This document shows positions 57,633 through 63,710 of a stretch of DNA of 63,710 nucleotides, piece by piece. The stretch covers positions 1 through 63,710 of the IMG/VR virus record IMGVR_UViG_3300024182_000006; one strand, written 5' to 3'. The notes under the pieces were generated by a model that saw only the letters and a program-made list of their open reading frames with translations, was not told the DNA's origin and searched no databases. The position numbers were made by a program, and so were the translations under genes. The first letter of the stretch is position 1; the number at the start of each line of letters is the position of its first letter. The stretch comes from a virus.

Positions 57633-58085
57633 TCAGATCTTCCCGTTGACCCAGGCGTCGAACATCTCATCGAACACGACCTTGGCCCATTCGCGCGCGG
57701 GGAGGCCTGTGGCGTTACGGCCGTTGAGCACGTCCAATTGCCATTGGGTCAGCTTGATGCGAACGCCGCCAATCGAGATGGAGACGAGTTTCTCGATCTC
57801 GGCCACGAGCTCGTCGCCAGATTGCGGGGATTTGGATAGGCACTCACAGATCTGGCCGAATTGCTCGCGGGTGAGAGTGATTGTTCCACGTGGATCAACC
57901 GGAGCGTTGGCGTAGGCCAAAAAGACGCGGGTGATCACATCGGACAAGGGGAGGGAATGACGCGCCCCCAGTTGGGCAGCAAGGTCGGCGGGCACCTCCA
58001 CAGCAACCCGGACCGAAGGCACGTCAGATGAGGTAGTGACAGAAGACGGGGTTTCCGTTGCAGATGTCGGTATGACCTTGCTCAT
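57633..58085 (-). CDS. Possible DNA-binding protein, leaderless
   Basis: A 150-residue protein. Residues 22-55 (SVRVAVEVPADLAAQLGARH, LPLSDVITRV) look like a ribbon-helix-helix strand and helices. ATG 58085 lies only six bases after TATACT, so the message should start at or next to the start codon. It overlaps the terminase transcription unit and may be separately controlled. Confidence 0.55.
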   Translation of the reverse strand: MSKVIPTSATETPSSVTTSSDVPSVRVAVEVPADLAAQLGARHSLPLSDVITRVFLAYANAPVDPRGTITLTREQFGQICECLSKSPQSGDELVAEIEKLVSISIGGVRIKLTQWQLDVLNGRNATGLPAREWAKVVFDEMFDAWVNGKI

Positions 58086-58091
58086 GCGGGG

Positions 58092-58111
58092 AGTATAGCA
58101 TCCACGTGCTA
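58092..58111 (-). promoter_or_regulatory. Late/regulatory leaderless promoter
   Basis: Minus strand: ACGTGG-A-TGC-TATACT then CCCCGC-ATG. The 15-mer TAGCACGTGGATGCT (58111 to 58097) is the inverted copy of the site at 134-148. The -10 end to ATG distance (6) fits a true leaderless message. Confidence 0.7.
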
Positions 58112-58131
58112 ATTCGAATCAGTGGGCGCGT

Positions 58132-60255
58132 TCAATGAACGTTGTGATTGTAGCTGTCGGGGTCGAGCTTGGCGTTGATCGACTCGATCATCTCCTCGCG
58201 AGTCAGATCCGAGGCCTGGTAGTCGGGAATGACCCCATTGGGCGGAGCGTCGGTGATCGTGTCGGGCACCTCGCCGTAGGACTCCCAATCGTGCGCGGCG
58301 TAGAGAGCGCATTGCGTCGCGCGGAGGGCGTCGTCGTGGAAGCCGTAGTCGGCTTTGGCCGTCATCATGTTCGGGTCTTCCTCGCAGTTGCGCATCTCCA
58401 CGTCGACTAGATACGCGGAACGAGCGATGAAGCGGACGCGGGAGAGCTCCTTGCCCTGGTATTTGATGATCTTGCAGTAGGAGATGTGGGGCTTGGTGCG
58501 GTGCCACAGATCGCGAACGGCGCGGGGAGTGGCTTCCCAGCCAAACGAGCGCACGTGGGTGTAGGTGGCCATGTTGGCCTTGCGATAGAGACGGTAGTAG
58601 CCGAACTCGTTCCACAACTTCTCCTGGAGCGGCTCTCCGGGGGAGGGGTACGTTTCCACGATCGCCTCGCACATCTCCTCCTCGCGCCCGTGGTAGAGAC
58701 GGCCGAGATAGTTGGCGATGGGGGCAGCCGCGTCGTAGGTGATCGGGGCGAGAAACTCGCACACCTGGACGTCTGGCTCGCCATGCTCCCCAACGCGAAT
58801 GATCTCGATCGCGCAGTTGTCCGTTTTCGTGTCCCCCTCCTGGGGGGATCGGCGTGACCAGTTGGGGAGGCCGCGGGAGGCGTCGACGCCCATGATGTAA
58901 CGCGCGTGGGCATTGGGGCGCTCCCACATCCGAATCAGACCACGGAGGTCGTTAGGGTTGACGGACAGATCGGCGCGGCGCATGCCACGATCGAGCCATT
59001 CGAACACGTGCGCGGGGGGCTGGGTGTCGTTGAGCAGGCGATCGAGGACGGTTGGGGAGAAGGGAGATTGGGTGCGGGATTGGAATCCCTCTTCCGGGGT
59101 GGCTGGGTAGTTCTGGAGGTGCTGGGCGAGCATCCCACGCTGCTCGGCAGTCGCGCGCGCGTCCTCATAAAAGTACAACTGGGCGCGATCGAGAGTGACG
59201 CGCTCGCCTTGCCACTCACCGTTCTCGTCCCACCGGCCTACCCACTGCTCGGAGGTGGAGTAGACACGGTAGGCGTACTTCATCGTGGCCTCGGAGGGGG
59301 TCCAGTCGTCCGGGGGCTCGAGGCGGTATTTGCCCGGCTCGGAGTACCAGGGGACGAAGATGCCGTGCCAGCGACCGGCGTTACCGGAAAGAGAGGAGCG
59401 GACGAGCTGGTGCCAGTAGTTGCCTTGGCCCTGGGCGAGGGACTCGAGGATGACGATCGTGACAAGGGAGTAGGGGACTGATTTGAAGAAGTGATTCTCG
59501 AGCTGGTCGGTGATGTTGCGCGGCCAGGAGGCGAGCTCGGTGAGATGGCCCCCGTGGGTCGTGCCGCCCATGGCGATGCCTGATTCCTGCTTAGCGTCTT
59601 GGAGCAGGACCGTTGTGTCGAGGGACTCGCACTGCATACCGGCGATCTTCGTTTTGCTGGTGATGTCGGGCTTCATCCACCAGGGGAGGTAGCGGAACAT
59701 CAGCTGCATCTTGTCGAACACCTCGCCCGTCTTGGTGTTGTCGGCTGAGGCCACGACGAGGCGGATGTGCTGAGAAAAGCAGAAGCGGTGGAGGAGGATC
59801 GCTTGGGAGACGATCGTCGCGCCCATCTGGCGCGCCTTGTGGACCACGACGCAGATCCCCTTGACGCGGATCATCGAGTCGGAGAGGCCACGGGCGACTT
59901 GGCGATCGTAATCGGCCCACATCTCCTCCTCGACATGGGCAATGTGCTCGAGAATGATCCGCTGGCTGCCCCAGGGGGAGAGCAGACCCAGGCCACCGGT
60001 GGCCGAGTCGAGCTGGACGAACACGTTGCGCTCGGCCCAATAGCGGAAGTCGAGTGTACAGAGGAGGGTCTGATCTTCGATGAATTGGGATTCGGCCTCG
60101 GTGAGGGGACGCGTCTGGTTGCCATCACCATCGACTGCCTCAGCGAGAGAGGCTACCGCATCGCGGTAGTCGTCGACGGAGTAGCGGCGGAGGGTGCGGC
60201 CGAGGATGCCCTCGACCGCGGCGATGTGCTCGCGGGTGATCCGCTCGGAGTACAT
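58132..60255 (-). CDS. Large terminase subunit
   Basis: A 707-residue protein. A P-loop-like stretch HKARQMGATIVSQAI near residues 130-145 (variant Walker A), VTIVILESL near 260, and IMGVDASRG near 458 as the first acidic residue of the RNase-H-like nuclease domain, with later YHGREEEMCEAIVE. It packages DNA into the procapsid using ATP. It is long for a terminase, but domain order is normal. It ends next to the 58085 promoter. Confidence 0.85.
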   Translation of the reverse strand: MYSERITREHIAAVEGILGRTLRRYSVDDYRDAVASLAEAVDGDGNQTRPLTEAESQFIEDQTLLCTLDFRYWAERNVFVQLDSATGGLGLLSPWGSQRIILEHIAHVEEEMWADYDRQVARGLSDSMIRVKGICVVVHKARQMGATIVSQAILLHRFCFSQHIRLVVASADNTKTGEVFDKMQLMFRYLPWWMKPDITSKTKIAGMQCESLDTTVLLQDAKQESGIAMGGTTHGGHLTELASWPRNITDQLENHFFKSVPYSLVTIVILESLAQGQGNYWHQLVRSSLSGNAGRWHGIFVPWYSEPGKYRLEPPDDWTPSEATMKYAYRVYSTSEQWVGRWDENGEWQGERVTLDRAQLYFYEDARATAEQRGMLAQHLQNYPATPEEGFQSRTQSPFSPTVLDRLLNDTQPPAHVFEWLDRGMRRADLSVNPNDLRGLIRMWERPNAHARYIMGVDASRGLPNWSRRSPQEGDTKTDNCAIEIIRVGEHGEPDVQVCEFLAPITYDAAAPIANYLGRLYHGREEEMCEAIVETYPSPGEPLQEKLWNEFGYYRLYRKANMATYTHVRSFGWEATPRAVRDLWHRTKPHISYCKIIKYQGKELSRVRFIARSAYLVDVEMRNCEEDPNMMTAKADYGFHDDALRATQCALYAAHDWESYGEVPDTITDAPPNGVIPDYQASDLTREEMIESINAKLDPDSYNHNVH

Positions 60256-60262
60256 GAGTCGA

Positions 60263-60532
60263 TTATGGCGCCGGTGGGGGGGTCAGAGTCCAGCTGCCCC
60301 CGGTGAGGGTGTAATTGGTCTCGGTGCCATCGACAGGTGAGATGAAGCGGAGGGTGATGCCGGTCTCATTGTTCCTGATGAGAGTCGCAAAGCTCAGGAG
60401 CATGCCGGCATTGTCGGTGATGTTGGGCAAGGCGTAGAAGAATACAGCCTCGGCGTCCCCGGTGTAGGTACGCGCGGTGATCTGACCCCCGATGTTGGCG
60501 GTGTTGGCAGATACGTTCTCTACATGGCTCAT
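60263..60532 (-). CDS. Small beta-rich hypothetical protein
   Basis: An 89-residue protein; AGGAGA before ATG; no Cys. Beta-pattern (GGQITARTYTGDAEAVFFYA), Thr-rich, Pro end. Between terminase and another small gene; maybe a structural peptide. No family. Confidence 0.55.
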   Translation of the reverse strand: MSHVENVSANTANIGGQITARTYTGDAEAVFFYALPNITDNAGMLLSFATLIRNNETGITLRFISPVDGTETNYTLTGGSWTLTPPPAP

Positions 60533-60569
60533 CTGATCAAGATCTCCTGTGGGTTGGTAGGTTGATGAG

Positions 60570-61106
60570 TTAGGGGCGAAGCGGCTCTACAGGGGTGACG
60601 ATCGACACACGAACCGCTTCTTTGAACACGTCGAGGAGGAAATAGACGCGGTGCTTGTTGCTCTTGGCCTCGGCTCCGGAGATCCCGTACTGGTAGGAGC
60701 GGTCGCGATCGATGGTGATGAACGCCATCCCTCGAATGTCTCCCGCCTCGGCCTCGGAGAGTAGGCGTCGGAGCTCGGTGACGAGATCCTCATCGGGGAG
60801 GAAGGCGGCCGGACGGATGGGGGATACGGGGATGGGCTCGCCCTCTATGGGGAGTGTCTCGCGGTGAGCAGGCCCACCCGGCGTGGTGTCCGGATCGCGT
60901 TCACCGAGAGGAGGAATCGCTGCTTTGGGCGCCTCCAAGAGCACGAATTCGGTGCGGTCTTCTGTCACGATCGAATCCTCCACTGGCTGGGGTGTTGGCT
61001 GGCCGACCCACGGAGCCTCCGTCAGAAAGTCGCCAATTGAAACGGTCATAGGCTCCTCCCTCAGTTCCCGCATCAAACGTAATTTCTCGTTGAGAGTCAG
61101 GTTCAC
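60570..61106 (-). CDS. Hypothetical protein upstream of terminase
   Basis: A 178-residue protein from GTG 61106 behind GAGGAGG. A helical N-terminus, a Pro/Glu-rich linker and a C-terminal alpha/beta domain (RGMAFITIDRDRSYQYGISG). Unknown family; it overlaps the next upstream gene end. Confidence 0.55.
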   Translation of the reverse strand: MNLTLNEKLRLMRELREEPMTVSIGDFLTEAPWVGQPTPQPVEDSIVTEDRTEFVLLEAPKAAIPPLGERDPDTTPGGPAHRETLPIEGEPIPVSPIRPAAFLPDEDLVTELRRLLSEAEAGDIRGMAFITIDRDRSYQYGISGAEAKSNKHRVYFLLDVFKEAVRVSIVTPVEPLRP

Positions 61107-61489
61107 GGTTCCTCCTCGTCTTCGTGCAGCGCGTGTAGGAACTGCTTTTCTTGCTCGGAGAGCTCGCTCTCGGACTTCCCGTACGCGGATTCGGCGCGCA
61201 TCTCCCTCTCGATCCGCCCCATCGCCTCCACATGGTCGCGAGCGGCCTCGGTGATCTCGTCCGGGTACATCGGATCGAACAGATTCACGTTCAGATCGGC
61301 GCGGGTGGGTGGGGGAGCCGCTACATCCACCCCGTACTCGCGCAAAACGACGATGCGGAGGGCCTCGGCGATCGATTCGAGCGCATTTGCGGCCCTGGCG
61401 ATCGAAACCAGGTCCGTACGGCGCCTCTCGACGATCTTCCCTCCCGATTGGAGGCGTTTTAGGCGCCCGAACAGGTCAAATGGCAGCAT
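61103..61489 (-). CDS. Helical hypothetical protein
   Basis: A 128-residue protein; AGGAGGG before ATG. Charged helices (EAARDHVEAMGRIEREMRAE), ending in Glu. Overlaps the next gene's start. Possibly packaging-associated by position. Confidence 0.55.
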   Translation of the reverse strand: MLPFDLFGRLKRLQSGGKIVERRRTDLVSIARAANALESIAEALRIVVLREYGVDVAAPPPTRADLNVNLFDPMYPDEITEAARDHVEAMGRIEREMRAESAYGKSESELSEQEKQFLHALHEDEEEP

Positions 61490-61525
61490 TTTCCCCTCCT
61501 ACAACGATTTTGCACGGGTAAGTGG

Positions 61526-61759
61526 TCACTTTTTCCCTCGTTTTGCCCGTTTTTTCCGTGTATATGCCCCTGTTTGCTTGGGGCGATGGCCGATATGCCA
61601 CGTCTCACACCAGGAACAGCGGAATGGGGTGTTCAACCCTCTGTAATGGGCCTTGTTCCGCCTCTTGTCGCGCTTGCGCAGGTCGAATTTGCCCGCTGCT
61701 TTGACTGCATCCCCAATGCACTCGTAGCAAATCTTGGATGTCATCACACAAATCATCAT
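61526..61759 (-). CDS. Small zinc-type protein
   Basis: A 77-residue protein overlapping the upstream stop. CYEC and CSWC pairs with HxxH nearby (WHIGH), then a Lys/Arg-rich tail. Zinc-ribbon-like DNA-binding protein, perhaps HNH-related, but no HNH residues are in place. Function unknown. Confidence 0.55.
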   Translation of the reverse strand: MMICVMTSKICYECIGDAVKAAGKFDLRKRDKRRNKAHYRGLNTPFRCSWCETWHIGHRPKQTGAYTRKKRAKRGKK

Positions 61760-62426
61760 TCCCCGGAGCCCTCGTCGTCGGGAACTCGGCGGACGGAGGT
61801 AACGCGAGCACTCTCGATGATGCGCTGGCCACGGGATACCCGGTCCGAGTGGCCGTTACCGTTGATCTGAATGTTGTTCTGGACGATCGGACCCGAGCGC
61901 TCCTCTACGGCTCCGAGGACCTGGGCGAAGAGCTTGCGAGAGGCGGCGTCACCGGGGCGGCGAACAGTACCCGTGCCGGCGCACTGGGGGCAGGCTACCT
62001 CCAAGCTGATCGACGGGTCCGAACGGGAAGGGACTACGATGCGGCACTCTCCCCAGCAGAACTGGCATACAGCGACGAGGGAACGGGAGTCCTCGCCCAG
62101 ATCGTCGACGAAGCGCCCCACATGTCGGGACGCGGCCTGGATGACCGCCTCCCCAACCTTGTGCTGGCGGTAGAGATCGACCAGATCATTGTAGGTGACT
62201 CCGGCCTCGCGGCAGAGGGACTCGGGAGAGTGCTTGGAGTAGGCCGGGTCCCCCATGAGCGCGGCAAGTTTGCCGGCAGGAGAGGAGAGCGGGTGTGTGG
62301 TGAGGACGCGGAGCCATTCGTCTCGTGGGGCCGAGTCGAAGAGGGAGCGGACCAAGGCTCGGGTGCGGCTGGAGGTCGGCTCGATCTGGGTGCCGCGTTC
62401 CCCGCGCTTACGCTTTGGTTTGGTCA
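61756..62426 (-). CDS. Candidate small terminase subunit with zinc motif
   Basis: A 223-residue protein from ATG 62426 (62435 possible), with GGGAGAGGG upstream. Residues about 60-120 are helical (CREAGVTYNDLVDLYRQHKV) as in small-terminase HTH parts; CQFC and CPQCAGTG near 140-160 form a DnaJ-type zinc site. It is two genes or so upstream of the large terminase, with an acidic end. Role inferred from position and helical/zinc layout. Confidence 0.55.
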
Positions 62427-63058
62427 TCGCTATCATTCCCTCTCCCAGCGCAGTGGACCATACATTGGTTGCAGAGAAGCCATACATCCCCCTCCCTGTC
62501 GAACCAAACCCGCTCCGCCCGGGCGTTGTCGTGCTCCTCGGCGGTCAGGTGGAGCGCGTTCCCGCAACCGCACGGGGGATTGCAACCGATGATGGCGTCG
62601 GTTAGTTCTTGGGCTCGATGGCTCTCATCACGTAGACGCCGCTTGAGATAATCGGTCTTGGCCTGATCGGCGACGATACGGTTGGCGAGTTGAGCCGCCG
62701 TCTCCTGCGAGAGCTCGTAGGTCTTCCAACCGATAGGCAACCCACCACAACGAGCCTTGAGATACAGGTATTGGCGGCAATTCATGCTGATGGCCGCGAG
62801 AAGAGCCGCGACATCCTCATCAGTGGCGATGCCGTAAGGCGCAGCTACTTCTTCCGACGCGATCATTGCGGCTTCGGCGTTGATCCCGCGCCTCTCCCGG
62901 AGTTTCCCCAGCTCGGCGCCATCGGCCTCGATACGGTTGATGAGCCTCTCGATATCGAACTTGGACACGGTCACATCGGCACTGACGACCTGATTCGTGA
63001 CAGGGCCGATCTCCATCGCCTGCTTCAGACGTGCAATATCCCTATCGGTCGCGATCAT
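62408..63058 (-). CDS. Hypothetical protein with C-terminal zinc cluster
   Basis: A 216-residue protein from ATG 63058 directly behind GGAGGAG; longer in-frame starts up to 63490 lie in other genes. Mostly helical, with CNPPCGCGN and CNQCMVHC in the last 50 residues as a zinc site. Overlaps the HTH gene upstream and the next gene. Function unknown. Confidence 0.6.
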   Translation of the reverse strand: MIATDRDIARLKQAMEIGPVTNQVVSADVTVSKFDIERLINRIEADGAELGKLRERRGINAEAAMIASEEVAAPYGIATDEDVAALLAAISMNCRQYLYLKARCGGLPIGWKTYELSQETAAQLANRIVADQAKTDYLKRRLRDESHRAQELTDAIIGCNPPCGCGNALHLTAEEHDNARAERVWFDREGDVWLLCNQCMVHCAGRGNDSDDQTKA

Positions 63059-63330
63059 CTCTCCTCCAGTTCCGCGTCGATCGTCTCGCCGATCTCCACC
63101 CCGAGCAAAATGGCCGGGTCCATCTGTAACCACTGGCACACCTTGGCAAACGAAGGGAGGTCGGGGAGACAATTCCCCCTGAGCCATCGGGAAAGAGACG
63201 ACGGGTTGACCCCCATCTGGCCGGCGACCTTGCGCAGGCTCAACCCCTCGCGCTCGGACTTGGCCTCCACAGCGAGACGCAAGCGGGTGACGATGCCCAC
63301 GTGAGTGATGGTATTGGCAGGCGTGGTCAT
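63055..63330 (-). CDS. XRE-family helix-turn-helix regulator
   Basis: A 91-residue protein. LSLRKVAGQMGVNPSSLSRW near residue 30 and FAKVCQWLQMDPAILLG near 55 are the Cro/CI-type HTH and following helix. ATG 63330 overlaps the stop of the upstream gene. It is the second gene of the late arm, so it could control late or early transcription. Confidence 0.8.
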   Translation of the reverse strand: MTTPANTITHVGIVTRLRLAVEAKSEREGLSLRKVAGQMGVNPSSLSRWLRGNCLPDLPSFAKVCQWLQMDPAILLGVEIGETIDAELEER

Positions 63331-63659
63331 CACGGGGCTCCAAACAGAGTGTGATTCGCCGACACGTACCAGTCGCACGCCCAGGGGATGGCCGAGGCGG
63401 GCGGGATCGGAGGCGTGGGGTCAGTCCCGCGGACAACGTACCACTGGACCGGTTTGATCTCGCCGGCGGGTGCGGCGTGGACCGAGCCAATGCAGGCGCG
63501 GTCGCCGGGAGAGTAGCGCCGCCAGTCGGGCTCGGTGAGAAGGACGCGGTTGTAGACGGGGGCGGGGGCCTCGATCACGGGGGTGGGAGGCGGGCAACAG
63601 GATGGGGACGCGAGAAGGACAGCAGATACGACTGTGGGAATGAGTACGTCAAGTTTCAT
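63330..63659 (-). CDS. Small exported protein, first gene of the late arm
   Basis: A 109-residue protein behind AAGGAGGAG. N-terminal signal-like helix (VLIPTVVSAVLLASPSCC) followed by Pro-rich sequence, then a mature domain with two Cys and many Trp. The SPSC site is not a good lipobox, so a Sec-type or membrane-tethered protein is likelier. The 5' part is duplicated at 22-96 by the circular closure. Confidence 0.6.
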   Translation of the reverse strand: MKLDVLIPTVVSAVLLASPSCCPPPTPVIEAPAPVYNRVLLTEPDWRRYSPGDRACIGSVHAAPAGEIKPVQWYVVRGTDPTPPIPPASAIPWACDWYVSANHTLFGAP

Positions 63660-63710
63660 ATGAATAACTCCTCCTTGTGGTGTTGCACGAATAGTATAGC
63701 ACGTGGATGC
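63585..63710. repeat. Right copy of 126-bp terminal repeat
   Basis: Identical to 22-147; one mismatch base (T at 63584, G at 21) ends the match. Removing one copy and the odd tip leaves a circle of 63563 bp (148-63710). Confidence 0.95.

Noticed and set aside
1-63710. CRISPR array, insertion sequence, integrase or attachment site
   Set aside because: No repeat-spacer pattern, transposase or recombinase motif was seen on either strand by eye.

Overview
The window reads as one complete, circularly assembled genome of a short-tailed (podovirus-like) double-stranded DNA bacteriophage. Bases 22-147 recur exactly as the last 126 bases (63585-63710), so the contig closes to a circle of about 63.56 kb. 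A large terminase, portal, scaffold, capsid and connector-type proteins are present. No tape-measure protein, major tail-tube protein or sheath was recognised. The DNA is GC-rich and most genes have good Shine-Dalgarno sites, often with ATGA or TAATG overlaps. No tRNA, integrase, RNA polymerase or rRNA was found and nothing fixes the host; a GC-rich bacterium is all I can support.

Layout: two long arms diverge from a control region at about 96-497 and converge at about 31.3 kb. The plus arm (497-31267) is the early and metabolic arm. It holds (i) 0.5-5.1 kb, small early genes under two TTGACA promoters plus an orphan cytosine-methyltransferase-like gene; (ii) an unusual non-coding block at 5062-5418; (iii) 5.4-12.9 kb, many small zinc-ribbon proteins, interrupted by two minus-strand islands (5927-6521 and 8588-9337) with leaderless promoters, the second encoding a regulator; (iv) 12.9-23.5 kb, a replication/recombination block with an iron-sulphur XPD/DinG-type helicase, a PD-(D/E)XK nuclease, a Sak4-like ATPase, an ERCC4-type nuclease and a uracil-DNA-glycosylase/DNA-polymerase-I fusion; (v) 23.5-31.3 kb, a modification cassette with a SAM methyltransferase, three glycosyltransferases and a GNAT acetyltransferase, mixed with small membrane and zinc proteins.

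The minus arm (63659 down to 31396) is the late arm: small regulators, a candidate small terminase, large terminase, portal, fibre-like proteins carrying classical Sec signal peptides, scaffold, capsid (own promoter and terminator), connector proteins, a signal-peptide-bearing beta-helix tailspike, a 1447-residue tail protein and three large internal virion proteins. The outstanding features are: fibre and spike genes that encode exported proteins with a paralogous two-cysteine domain; a shared box fused to an extended -10 element in front of isolated or leaderless minus-strand genes; the UDG-polymerase fusion with two cysteine insertions; and the modification cassette. No endolysin could be recognised.
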